Source of the DNA: Amphibalanus amphitrite | Taxonomy: Eukaryota > Arthropoda > Thecostraca > Balanomorpha > Balanidae | Direction of reading: 5' to 3' | Assembly (NCBI RefSeq): GCF_019059575.1 | Contig: NW_024881971.1 | Location: 1 to 64,000, forward strand | Length of the DNA: 64,000 nt | Part shown: one piece after another, positions 43,573 through 54,259 of the stretch | How positions within the stretch are numbered: position 1 is the first letter of the stretch | Layout of the letters: the number at the start of each line of letters is the position of its first letter | Translations under genes and position numbers: made by a program | Notes under the pieces: model-generated | Seen by the model: the letters and a program-made list of their open reading frames with translations, nothing else | Told to the model about the DNA's origin: nothing | Databases searched by the model: none

Positions 43573-46500
43573 TCATCTCCACCAGCGCCTCGTTGCCCGT
43601 CCCGCTCGCGTGCGGTACGGGCCCTCCATGTTTCCGGCGTCCTCGACGTCGACGTTAGAGGCATTTCCGGCAGAGTCGTTCCAGACGTCTCCACCTACGT
43701 CGACTTCGGCCGCTCCGCCGTCGCCTGTCTCCACTGCGACGGTCCCAGCGCCGCCTCCGGTGCCGTCAGGAAGCTGGTCAGGCCCGACAGCCTCTCTTCT
43801 CTCGGCTGTCTCCACGCCGACAGTCTCGGCGCCGCCGCCGGCGTCGTCAGGAAGCAGATCAGGCTCGTCAGCCTGTTCTCGCCCGCCTCCTCCGGGAACG
43901 TCAGGCCGGCGGACAGATGTATGACACGGGGAGAGTCGCTCGGCATGGACTCTGATGCCACCCTCCAGCTCGAACGACACGGGACCACGCTGTGCGGTGA
44001 CGACATATGGCTTGGAAAACCGAGGTTTTCCCTTGCGCGGCCTTGGCATCAGGCGATAGCGAACGAGATCGCCTACCTTTATGTCGGGCTTCCTTGCCGT
44101 TCGGTCATGATACCGCTTCATCTTTCGCTGCTTCTTCCGGACGTGCTGTTGGATGGCGCCGTCACCTCTGCAGTCACTGCTCTGCACCACGGCGTTCTCC
44201 AGTGACGTCCGCAGCTGGCGTCCGTGCAGCAGCTCTGACGGGCTGCGTCCCGTCGTGGCGTGCGGCGTCGCCCGGTACACCATCAGGAACTGCTGAACGT
44301 GCCGCCGCCTGTCTGCCTTCTGCTGCTCACCTATCTGGATGGCAGACTTCAGACTGCGGTTGAAGCGTTCCACAGCTCCGGAACCTGCTGGATGATACGG
44401 GGACACCTTGATGTGTTTGATCCCGTTAGCCTGCAAGAACGATGCAAACCGTGCTGACGTGAAATGGGTTCCATTATCACTCACCAGCTCTTTCGGCCAG
44501 CCTTCTCTGGTCGCCACTGACGTCAGGAAGTCAATCACGGCGTCTGTACTTGGCTCTGATACAAACGCCACCTCCGGCCACTTGGAGTAGTAGTCTGTGA
44601 GCACTATGCCGTACCTCTGATTTGCCGGACCCTGCATCGGACCAATGAAGTCCACTCCCACCTTGTCCCACGGCGCAGTAGGCAGCGAGACCGGGATGAG
44701 AGGCGTCCTGGACGTCTTGGTCGACTTGTCCGCAACAGAGCAGGTGGGACAGTTCTTGACGGCTGTCTCCACCTCGCCGTCCATCCCTGGCCACCAGAAG
44801 ACTGCGCGCAGACGCTGCTTCGTGCGCACTATCCCGGGATGGCTTTCGTGGGCAACTGTCACCACGCGGGTTCTGAGGGCAGAAGGAACAAGTATCCTCT
44901 CACCTCTGAACACCACACCCTTCTCGATGCTCAGCTCGTTCCTGTACCTGAAGTAGGGCTTCAGCACAGGCGGCACCTCCCTCAGTTTCGACGGCCAGCG
45001 CTGTGGGATCTGCGAGATCAGCGCCTTGACCTCGTCATCTTCAAGGCCTGCTGCGGCGATATCAGCGCTGCTCACCGCCGGTATCATCTCCTCCAGGGCT
45101 GCGACCAGCTGGTCCTCGTCTTCTGCAACCCCATGACTGCCGGGAAGGCGTGAGATGCCATCAGCCTGGTTCAACTTCCCCTCGATGTGCTGAACCTGAA
45201 ACGCATAGTTCATCAGCTTGACGGCCCAGCGAGACATTCGCATACTGGCCCGACCGATGCCCTTGGCAGACAGCAGAGAGCGAAGGGCAGCGTGGTCCGT
45301 CCGCAAAACGAACTCCTTGCCCCACAGGTACTTGTGCCACTTCTGACACGCCCAGACGCATGCCAGGCCCTCTCTGTCAGTTACGCTGTACTTGCGCTGT
45401 GCTGCGCTGAGCGTGCTGGAGGCGAATGCCACCACTCTCTCTCCATCTGGGTGGATCTGTGAGAGAACGGCCCCGAGACCAACGTCGCTGGCGTCGGTCG
45501 TGACGAACGTCTGCAGACTGGGGTCGAACGGTGCCAGCGCAGACGAGTTCAGGATCGCCGACTTCACATCCTCCAGCGCAGCTGTCATCTCCTCCGTCCA
45601 TCGGAAGGCTGGGGCGTCTTTCCTCAGCGGCTGCCGCAGAGGTTCTACCCGAGAGCTGAAGTTGGGCACGAACTTGCTGTAGAACGCGAGGGACCCCAGT
45701 GCAGCCTGGAGCTCCTTGGTGTTCTGGGGTTGTCCCATGTCTCGAAGACCTTGGACCCGATCTGGTGAGATTTCGATCCCACGCTCCGACACGACGAACC
45801 CCAGGAACTCCAGCGACACAACACCTAGCAGACACTTGTCCCCGTTCAGCGTGATGTCGTAGTCCTTCAGCCGCTTCATGACGGTGCTGAGCCTCGCGTC
45901 GTGCTCTGCACGGGTGGGCGCTGTGACCAGTACGTCATCCAGGTAGACTTGAACACCAGGGATGCCTTGCAGAACAGTCTCCATGAGCTTCTGGAAACAC
46001 TGCGGAAGACTTTTGAGCCCAAAGCAGCACCGCTTGTACCTCCAGGTCTGACCCTCATGCACGAAAGCAGTGAGGTTCCTGGACTCCTCGTGCAGCTCCA
46101 GTTGATGATAGGCTGACTTCATGTCGAGCTTGGACATCACCTTGGCACCTCGGAGCTTGTCCAGCATTTCCTGCATCGGAGGGATGGGGTAGCCGTTTGC
46201 GACAATGGCTTTGTTCACCGCCGTCAGATCGAGACAGATCCTCAGGCCCTCACCTCCTCGCTTCCGGACCACGACAATCGGAGACAACCAGGGCGAAGAG
46301 CCACAGGGTACCTTCTCGATGACTCCTTGGGCTTCCAGGGACTCTAGATGGTCACTGACCTCCTGCCTCACAGCGTACGGTAGAGTCCTCAGGTGTGGCG
46401 TGCTGGGCACAGCTCCGGGAATCAGACGCACCTTGTGGACGAATCCCTTGATGGCTGGCAGCACCTGATCCTGCTTCACCTGGCAGACGACACTGCCACG

Positions 46501-47730
46501 GCTCACCGTGACTCCGAGCTGATGCTGGAGATCACGGCCCATGATCGGTACATCACCCACCGCCACGTACAGTTCCGCTGGAACGGAGAGCTGGTCCGGT
46601 CCTGTGACGTCAGCTGACATCTTACCCAGCACCTTAATGCCGCTGCCGTTCCACTGGGCGAGCTTACCCGCAGGACGGAGAGGGACGTGACTGAAGAGCT
46701 GCCAGTACGTCCTCGCTGGGACGATGCTGACCGCCGAGCCGGTGTCAACCAGCATCCTGACACGCTTCATCTCAATGAAGGCATCATAGTACGGGCACGA
46801 CACTGTCTGAACGACAGGACATACGTCATCCTTAGCAGACACGGACAAAATCTGCACATTGTCAACAGCACCGGTCTTGTTAGAACGAGGACAACACTTG
46901 CTTAAGTGTCCGACAGTGTTACACTTGAAACATTTCAGGTTCCTCGCTCTGCACTCCTTGTCATTTGCCCAGTGACCCGGTCGACCACAGGCACGACACG
47001 TACCTGACTTCTTCACAGGAGGCTGACGCTGCGTCTGCTTACGCGCTGAGTCACTGCGGCTCGTGCTGCGCCGCTGCCCAGTATACGCCACCTCCACCGC
47101 AGGAGCTGAAGGTGAAGTCGCACCGGCAGATGAGTCGTGCAGTAGAGCTTTTCGCTGCAAGCCCCGGTCGTGGGCCTCGGCCACAGCCTCTAGCTTGGAG
47201 AGAGATAGGTCATCAATCATTATCAGCTTGTCACGAAGCTGGTCAGAGCGACAACCCTCGATAAACTGATCACGCAGTATGTCGTCAGTCAGGGCACCAT
47301 AACTGCAACAGGCCACTGCCTCGCGGAGGTTGGCCAGGAAAATCACGCATGACTCATCCGGGCCTTGGGTGCATTTCCGGAATTTCAAGCGAGCAGAACG
47401 AACATCAGAATCGCTCTCAAACAGTTTCTTGAAAACAGCTACAGCAGCATCGAACTGAGACACAATTGCAGCACCAGCGCCGCCGGCGTCAGTGTCACTT
47501 ACTCCAGGTTCGATGTTCTCCTGCTTGGTAGCTGAAGCAGCAGCTCGGTAGAGTCGACGTGCCTCCGCTCCGACTGCTGTCAACAGGAACGCTGTCCGAC
47601 GACCGTCCGTCCAGTCCAACCACCCGCTGGCCTCAGCGAAGACCAGGAAGTCCTCGTACCATTGTCGCCAGCTCCCAGGACGCTGTCCCGGCCGCGACAG
47701 GAACTCCGGTGGCGCCGGTGACTGGAACAT
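43573..47730 (-). CDS. Gypsy Gag-Pol polyprotein, single frame
   Basis: 1385 codons from an ATG 45 bp inside the 5' LTR to a stop 20 bp before the 3' LTR. Gag-like region 1-240. Two CCHC knuckles lie at 245-280 (CRACGRPGHW.. and CFKCNTVGHLSKC). Aspartic protease DTGS at 329-332. Reverse transcriptase has YLDD at 596-599. RNase H begins near DASDVGLGAVLSQ. The integrase has the HHCC domain and D, D, E core (VDFIGPM, VSDNGTHF, AVERFN). A Pro/Gly/acidic C-terminal tail ends in basic residues; no chromodomain seen. Gag and Pol share one frame, with no frameshift needed. No stop or frameshift seen, so this copy may be competent. Confidence 0.92.
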   Translation of the reverse strand: MFQSPAPPEFLSRPGQRPGSWRQWYEDFLVFAEASGWLDWTDGRRTAFLLTAVGAEARRLYRAAASATKQENIEPGVSDTDAGGAGAAIVSQFDAAVAVFKKLFESDSDVRSARLKFRKCTQGPDESCVIFLANLREAVACCSYGALTDDILRDQFIEGCRSDQLRDKLIMIDDLSLSKLEAVAEAHDRGLQRKALLHDSSAGATSPSAPAVEVAYTGQRRSTSRSDSARKQTQRQPPVKKSGTCRACGRPGHWANDKECRARNLKCFKCNTVGHLSKCCPRSNKTGAVDNVQILSVSAKDDVCPVVQTVSCPYYDAFIEMKRVRMLVDTGSAVSIVPARTYWQLFSHVPLRPAGKLAQWNGSGIKVLGKMSADVTGPDQLSVPAELYVAVGDVPIMGRDLQHQLGVTVSRGSVVCQVKQDQVLPAIKGFVHKVRLIPGAVPSTPHLRTLPYAVRQEVSDHLESLEAQGVIEKVPCGSSPWLSPIVVVRKRGGEGLRICLDLTAVNKAIVANGYPIPPMQEMLDKLRGAKVMSKLDMKSAYHQLELHEESRNLTAFVHEGQTWRYKRCCFGLKSLPQCFQKLMETVLQGIPGVQVYLDDVLVTAPTRAEHDARLSTVMKRLKDYDITLNGDKCLLGVVSLEFLGFVVSERGIEISPDRVQGLRDMGQPQNTKELQAALGSLAFYSKFVPNFSSRVEPLRQPLRKDAPAFRWTEEMTAALEDVKSAILNSSALAPFDPSLQTFVTTDASDVGLGAVLSQIHPDGERVVAFASSTLSAAQRKYSVTDREGLACVWACQKWHKYLWGKEFVLRTDHAALRSLLSAKGIGRASMRMSRWAVKLMNYAFQVQHIEGKLNQADGISRLPGSHGVAEDEDQLVAALEEMIPAVSSADIAAAGLEDDEVKALISQIPQRWPSKLREVPPVLKPYFRYRNELSIEKGVVFRGERILVPSALRTRVVTVAHESHPGIVRTKQRLRAVFWWPGMDGEVETAVKNCPTCSVADKSTKTSRTPLIPVSLPTAPWDKVGVDFIGPMQGPANQRYGIVLTDYYSKWPEVAFVSEPSTDAVIDFLTSVATREGWPKELVSDNGTHFTSARFASFLQANGIKHIKVSPYHPAGSGAVERFNRSLKSAIQIGEQQKADRRRHVQQFLMVYRATPHATTGRSPSELLHGRQLRTSLENAVVQSSDCRGDGAIQQHVRKKQRKMKRYHDRTARKPDIKVGDLVRYRLMPRPRKGKPRFSKPYVVTAQRGPVSFELEGGIRVHAERLSPCHTSVRRPDVPGGGGREQADEPDLLPDDAGGGAETVGVETAERREAVGPDQLPDGTGGGAGTVAVETGDGGAAEVDVGGDVWNDSAGNASNVDVEDAGNMEGPYRTRAGRATRRWWR

Positions 47731-47775
47731 GTCGTCTTGAATGCAGTCCGCTTATCTCAGCCTCTTGTCGCCACT

Positions 47776-48025
47776 TGTAGTGTATTGCACTCACACATTC
47801 ATCACTCGCACTCAAGACTGGACAGTGTACATTCAACTCGACTAATGTGCCCCGCGCCCTTGCCGACGGCTCGCCGGCGGGCACCCGACTCCGTCTCCCG
47901 GCCGGCCCGGGCGCGGCGCCGCGGTGCGGCCGTCCCGGTTACCTGACCCGGCCGGCTAAAGGTCGGACTGGCTCCGGCCGCCGCTGCCAGCCGGCGGGGG
48001 GCCCGGGGAGGGGTACTACACTACA
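47776..48025 (-). repeat. 5' LTR of the young Gypsy element
   Basis: 250 bp, one difference seen from the 3' LTR. The primer-binding position follows after two bases. Confidence 0.92.
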
Positions 48026-48735
48026 TACAGCGAGCAGCGCTGCGGCGCAGTCTACCTGGCGGGCGCTCGGCCGCGCTGCGCGGCGCGTTCGCTGATTGGT
48101 GACCCGTGGATCACGTGACTGGCGGTGATGTGGGGCCGGTGCCGCGGCGGCGGCGCACGCTCGCAGGAGATTCGGGCGGGACCGGAACGTTGTCCGTGTG
48201 GTGTGGATCTCGGAGTCGGACTGATGTGCCGGCTTTGTCCGCTCGCTCCGCGGCAACGTGTTCGGCGTAATTTGTTGCACGCTGTTGAGAATGGGACTAC
48301 TGTCCTGTTCGAAGCCCACCAACTAAATTGCGCCGAACAGCCAAAATCTTAAGAGGTGGGATTGCAGTCCTGCTCTAACATCAACCTCGTTCGGCTACCG
48401 GTACCCGACGCCTGGCCATGTTAATATCAGCTATATTAACATGGCAGGCCCCCATTAGGGATTTACTTACATTTCCTCGGCAATTATTTTGCATACACAC
48501 GGCCTCACCGTGATTCAAGGAGGCAATTTACGGGTAGCGACTGCGCTCATGTCGCATTCGAGTCATATTGTAATATCAAGTCATTGCATTGCACAGTTTT
48601 GTTTGTCTGTTTGCTTGACCATATCGTGGCAATAAGACGTGAGGAACCAAATCCAATGTCTTTTGGTTAGATCTGATTTGGACAAAAAGCCAGAGGCGAG
48701 ATGGGAATCTGAACAGTCGGGCTGAGTTCCTGACA

Positions 48736-49027
48736 TAAGTCCACCGGGGCCGGATCGTCTTTTCTTTCGTTGGGACTTCCGTCTTGGCGATTGGACTGGC
48801 TTCGTTGGGACTTCTGTCCTGGCGATTGGGCTGGCCTTCGTTGGGACTACCGTCTTGGCGATTGGACTGGCTTTCGTTGGGACTTCTGTCCTGGCGATTG
48901 GGCTGGCCTTCGTTGGGACTACCGTCTTGGCGATTGGACTGACTTTCGATCCCTACTTTGCTATAGTTTGTTTACATACAGTCCGCTTTATATCTTAATT
49001 TAAATTGAATTTGATACCTGTCACATC
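48736..49027 (+). repeat. BEL leader 1 with 36-bp tandem repeats
   Basis: After the LTR end, five units of a roughly 36-bp repeat containing CGTTGGGACT and TGGCGATTGG (48768-48955) precede the gag ATG. The other leader has three units. No TGG-starting primer site directly follows the LTR. Confidence 0.75.
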
Positions 49028-49352
49028 ATGGATGAACTTTTGAGTACGAGAACAAAACTTCGTTCAAAGGCCACGAAACTGTGCAATGAGCTTCGAATTT
49101 ACCGAGAAGGTGATCGTAAAAACTTGGACCCAGACCTACTTGCCCTCAAGCTCCACCATGTTCAGAAGGTGCAGAGCGAGCTGCACAGCACTCAGGCTGA
49201 GCTCGACAAGCTAGGGCATGCAGATGATTCTAGTCACATACAGACCATGGAGGATGAGGTGTTTGTGGGCTCTCGCCTACTCACCCGCCTTGAAAGGGCT
49301 GAGGAAGCTAAGGAAAGGGCTGAACCACCGACTGCGTCGGGCAACACCGATA

Positions 49353-50215
49353 TTAACACGCGCAGTGGAAGGGGGGGCGGATTTCGCCCACCCCTCCTGT
49401 TTTTCGCCAATAACTCGCGCCGCAAGCAAAGTATCAATGTGAAATTTCGGCTACCTGTCCAGAATTGAATTGCGGATCTTCTCGTGCAAGAAGTAAGAAA
49501 ATCGGTTCACAACTTTTCTAGTAATAGCGGTGTAAAGTCAAACATCCTGCCGCCGCCGCGGCGCGGCGGCGCGGCGGCCGGCGCTAGCCGTTGCGCGCCG
49601 CCTGAATTGTAGACTGTGCCGGGGCGGGACGCTTCCGTCTTTACATCGCGCTCCTTACCGCTGATTATATTAGATTCGCTTCAAATTCAATGAGAAGACT
49701 GAGAAATGTACAGGCAATCATATGGTCAAAGAATTTTGAAAATCGGCCGGTAACAACTTGAGTTATGAGTGTGTAAACACAAAATTGTGATTGCCGCGTT
49801 TCCCGCGTCGGCCGATGCCGCTTCAGCCGGCGACATCTTACCCTTAGCAGGCTTCTAACTGCCATATTTATTGTTGGATTATCTAGAAAATCACCATACA
49901 TACTCACAAATGTTTGCTCTTTCGTATAGTGAAAGTTTTATAAAAATCGGCCGGTACCTTTTTGAGTTATCGGCGTGTAAACGCAAAAAAGTCGCTAATA
50001 TGGCAGATTTGACCACATTTGACCTCATTTGACCTTGAAGATATTGACCTAGTGTCATGAAATTCACACACAACAGAGTTCCCCATGGCCCCCACCTACC
50101 CTCCAAATTTTGTCTTTCTAGCTCCAGTGGGAGCTGAGATCTTAGGGGGGGCGACATCCGCCCCCCCCCCTTCCACTGGGCGTAGTACTCGCAACCCTTC
50201 CACTGCGCGTGTTAA
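49353..50215 (-). mobile_element. Family I element in gag
   Basis: 863 bp between TTAA sites; single core at left (A end), core pair 27 bp apart at right (B end). The uninterrupted site 'gatattaagtctt' is seen in int2 at about 58521. Confidence 0.92.
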
Positions 50216-50601
50216 GTCTTCCATCTCCGTGGAAAATCCTACTTTTCACGGGGACATCATGAAATGGTCCGAGTTCTTGGAACTATTTGAAATCTCTGTC
50301 CACAACAATCCTGGCTTCGCAGACGTGCAGAGATTCGTAGTGCTCAAGTCGCACCTGGCTTGGGTGGCACTTAAATGCGTGCAAGGCATTCCCGTCTCAG
50401 GTGGCGGGTACACTGAGGCCGTCTCAGCTCTCAAACAGCGCTTCGAGCGTGATGACGTCCGCCGAGAAACTCTCATGAAGGACATGCTGAACATGCCGGC
50501 AGTCCATCAGAACGATCTGAAGGCCATGAGGTCTCTCATCGATCATCTGACCACACATACTCGCGCTCTGAGCACTCTGGGTGTCAGTTCCGACAGTTTC
50601 T

Positions 50602-51794
50602 CTAGCCCGCGCCCGGCTGGGGTCCTGGATTTCCACGCCCTGCTGGGGGGGGGTGTTTGAACACCCCCCCTTCTAACTCGGCTCCTGGGCCACGTAGCGA
50701 TACGCGGAAGGCGGCGTTCGAAAGAGCGTCAAAAATAATGAGGAAATCACTTCGGTCATTTTTTTGGTCAGGTCAAAGGTCAGGTCACCAGAGGTCATTG
50801 AAGGCAAAATTTCGCCGATTTGCAGGTCGAATGTCGACAATTTCCAAGAAGCCAACGCATAACTTGGGAACCAATAGAGCTACAGCGCCGCGGAAAAGCG
50901 CATTCGATAGCCCTATTAACGCCCTTTCTGAGTAATTCTCTCAGATTTGACCTAACGTCAACGGTTTTGCCTGCAGGGGGCAAAAACTGCAAAAATAGCC
51001 GATTTTTTCGAAAACTGTTTTTCTGCAATAACTTTTGACGTAAGCCTTGTAAGAGCTTACTTTTACCGGCATCGTGTTCCTCTCGTCAAGACGCATCGAA
51101 TGAACTATAACTTGACCTTGAAAGGTCAACTTGAAAATTTGACCTCAGGTCAAGGTCATGACCTGACCGGAAAGGGTCATGTTGCATATCAGTCGATCCG
51201 TATCTTCTAGCTGAACACATCTAAGGCGTTTTCATCGCTCTAGCATGCCTCTATCAATAGTTATTTGCGAAAAACTGTTAGATACCATTCGTGTCCTAAG
51301 ATGACCTCAGGGCATAAACAGGGGTCACGGACACCATTTTCATGTTCAGTGTGTCTAAACCACTTGTAATTCAGTGTTTGGGAGTGTTTATAATGTCTCT
51401 CGTCCAAAGGAGGCGCATTTCAATTTTCTCCCATTGACTTATAATGGGGAGGTCGCAAAATTGACCTGACCTTAGGTCATCGATATCAAAATTCTGAGAT
51501 ATACATTTTGTACATGCTATTGCTCTTAGCAATCGCTGAAAGTTTCAAAGCGATCGGTCACTCGGTGTAGCTATGACAGACATTGAAACTTTTTATGAGG
51601 TGAGGTCACTTCAAGTGACCTGGTGACCTGACCTTGAATGACCTTGGTCTGAAATTTTCACAACATGTGTAGAATTGATGTATGATAAGGTGTACCAAAA
51701 ACGGCGGCGCTCCGCGCCGCCGTTTTTTAGATATTCGCGAAAAACCACAAGGGGGGGTGTTCAAACACCCCCCCCCCAGCAGGGCGCGGGCTAG
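50602..51794 (+). mobile_element. Family A element, copy 4, TSD CTAG
   Basis: 1193 bp, near-identical to 5880-7075, flanked by CTAG instead of TTAA (50602-50605, 51791-51794). int2 shows the single CTAG at about 58914. B end left (cores 26 bp apart after a lost G), A end right with GC hairpin. Confidence 0.92.
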
Positions 51795-51811
51795 CCTGAT
51801 GCTGCCGGTCG

Positions 51812-54030
51812 TTAACCTTCGGCCCAGTGGGGGGGGGGCATATGTTACCACCCTGTTGCGTTTTTTGTGTGTGACTAAAAAACCGCGGCGCTACGCGCCG
51901 CGCCGCTTGGGGTAGCTTTTGGTACATCAATTTTGGACAATGTGTGAAATTTTTGACCCCAGGTCATGTCAGGTCAGGTCACCAGGTCAAGTTAACTGAC
52001 TAAGCCTAAAAAAGTTTGCAATCATGTCCAGCCTGCAGTGTTTGTCAGAAATGTTTGAAACTTGGTGGATTGCATGCTGTTATGGGCGCCTACAATTTGT
52101 ATATCTCGGATTTTTTATATTCGTGACCAAAGGTCAGGTCAGTGGCGTGACCTTTCCATTACAAGTCAATGGAGAAAAATGAAAATGCCTCTAGATCCGT
52201 GTGTACGCATCGGAACAGTCCAAATATTTCAGAATCACAATGATTTAGTCCACTCGTGATGACCAAGGTGTCATTTTTGCTGATAGCCTCCAGACAGGTC
52301 ATCCGAGGTCACTTGAGGCTACAAACAGTTTTTTGCCAATAACTCGCGATTGGAAAGAGATAGAACGCTGGGGATGGTCTCATTGTGTTTGTCTTGTTGA
52401 GACGCATCGACTGATATGCAACATGACCTTTTCCGGTCAGGTCATGACCTTGACCTGAGGTCAAATTTTCAAGTTGACCTGTCAAGGTCAAATTATAGTT
52501 CATTCGACGCGTCTCGGCGAGGGGAACACGATTCTGGCCATAGAAATGTCGTGGCTTTTTGTAGTCGAAAGTTATTGTCGAAAAACACTTTCCTTAACCC
52601 TCGCCCTGGCAGGGCATTTTTCATAACACGGCCTGGCAGGGGGGGGGGTCGATGCGACCCCCCCCCTCGCGATTGGCTCCTATGGCACCTAGAAACACCA
52701 AATTTGGTAGGTAGGTGGGCCCCATGGAGTTCTCGCCCCTGTGCAAATTTGGTTGCTCTAGGTCAATATTTAGGGGGGTTTTGGGGGTATAAATGTAAAA
52801 ATTTCGTTAAAAACAGGTCAAAAGTTTTTCGCTTATAACTTTTGATCTAATTAAGATAGAGCAAAAAGAAAAGCACCAGTGAACTCAGCACGTCAAGGCG
52901 CGTCGAATGATATACTTTTTAGCTTGCTTAAGTGTACTTAAAGTTTTTCTTAAATTTTAAGTAAACTTAAATTAATAAATTAAGTTAAAGTTAACCAAAT
53001 TGCATCATATCGCATATCATTCGATTTGGCTGATCACCAGGAACACAATGATACCATTTTTAAAGCTCTAGCGTCATTATGTGCCAAGTTATTGGCAAAA
53101 ACGTCATTTGACCTCAGTTGACCTCATTTGACCTGACCCATGGATAAGTAATCCAAACAAAGAAGCACCAAGTGACCTGCTGTTAAGTACTGTGGTTTCA
53201 AAGCACAAAAGTGATAGAACGAAGCGGATATCTCCAGTATTTTCCGAATTTAGTATTTTCCCATAGGCTTAACATTACGACGTAATGACCTCTAACTGAC
53301 CTCAGGTCACTGACCTCAAAAAACCCGAACTATATGTTATACAACTCGGTGACCTTAGCACATCCTGAAAGTTTGAAGGAAATCAGTGCAAAACTGTGAG
53401 TTGGACAGGTGCGAAAAGAAAATTGAAATTTGACCATGACCTTGTACCGGTTTTTCTGACCTGGTGACCTGACCCAAGGTCACCCGGACCTGAAATTTTC
53501 AGGTCATATGCAAAAAGGTTGCCCCATAGGCTGTGCCAAATTTGGCGGCGCTGCGCGCCGCCGTTTTTACGCTATCTTCGAAAAACCTTAGGGGGGGGGT
53601 CGCATCGACCCCCCCCTGCCAGGGCGAGGGTTAAAAACAGCTATTTTTGGAGTTTTTGCCCTCTGGAGGCTAAACCGTTGACCTGAGGCCAATATTGATA
53701 AATGACCTTTTAAAAAGAAGAGTTCAAAAGCTATCGTTTTCTTTTCCATGCGTTTTTCTAGCCACCATAGTTCCTGAGATAGCGGCATGTTTTCTGAAAA
53801 ATATAATGACAATTGGCAAATTTTGACCTTTGATGACCTCTGGTGACCCCAATATTGCTCTAAGGTGAAAAATGACCGAAATACTTTCAAACGTACGCAT
53901 TGAGAGCTATCGACTGCTTGTTACCGCGTCTTTCTAGCCCTCTTAGTTTTTGAGTTAGAGGCGGGTGGTAACATATGCCCCCCCTCACTAGGGCGAAGTT
54001 GGCTGAGACCGCCACTGGGGCGCGGGTTAA
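51812..54030 (-). mobile_element. Family E element in gag, with nested family N
   Basis: TTAA flanks; int2 has 'ggtcgttaaggaaaa' uninterrupted at 58930. A end left with GC hairpin (about 51890-51910), B end right. Without family N it is 1182 bp, against 1185 for the copy at 31464. Confidence 0.9.
52594..53634 (+). mobile_element. Family N TTAA element
   Basis: 1041 bp. B end left: CCTGGCAGG at 52605 and 52632 (27 bp). A end right: single core and GC hairpin (about 53543-53565). Loop TCGATGCGA. Central dyad present (about 52895-53030), but its middle is an AGTTTAC/TTAAGT-rich stretch instead of AGGTCA sites. Confidence 0.9.
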
Positions 54031-54259
54031 GGAAAAAATCCCAGAAAGCTGGCGTCTTGAGTGGGCCAGACGAGAGAGCAGCGACTTTTCCGAGTTTTTG
54101 GAGTTCCTGCAGCATGAGATGCGAGTCCGGGAGTCTGCCAGAGGGAACACAGTATCGACTGTCTCCTCTGAAGTTCCGATCTCGGCACCATCTGCCATCA
54201 GCAGCTTGCACACCCAACGCATGGCCCGCAACGGGAACAGACCCAGCGCGCCGGTGTGA

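Larger units (their letters stand above)
43303..48025 (-). mobile_element. Gypsy LTR retrotransposon, complete and young
   Basis: LTRs of 250 bp (43303-43552 and 47776-48025, TGTAGTG..CACTACA) differ at one position seen (T/C near 43472 and 47947). 5-bp duplication TACAG flanks the element. LTR2 and LTR3 show the empty site with a single TACAG. On the coding strand a TGGCGACAAG stretch lies two bases after the 5' LTR (primer-binding position). A GGGGGGAAGGGAA purine tract abuts the 3' LTR. Confidence 0.95.
43242..48735 (+). repeat. BEL/Pao LTR1, interrupted by a Gypsy element
   Basis: Starts TGTTAGTATTTG at 43242, is broken at 43302 by the Gypsy element, resumes at 48026 and ends CTGACA at 48735. 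About 760-770 bp without the insert; compare LTR2 at 57222-57975. Confidence 0.85.
49028..54259 (+). pseudogene. BEL gag, internal region 1, split by three elements
   Basis: Gag segments 49028-49356, 50216-50605, 51795-51815 and 54031-54259 join in order and match int2 gag. Insertions lie at TTAA (49353), CTAG (50602) and TTAA (51812). The protein has an N-terminal coiled-coil-like part, then the BEL/Pao capsid-like region (FHGDIMKWSEF.., LKSHLAWVAL). Unlike int2 it reads through the int2 stop after EFLQHEM, but has its own TGA at 54257, just before the zinc knuckle. Confidence 0.85.
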
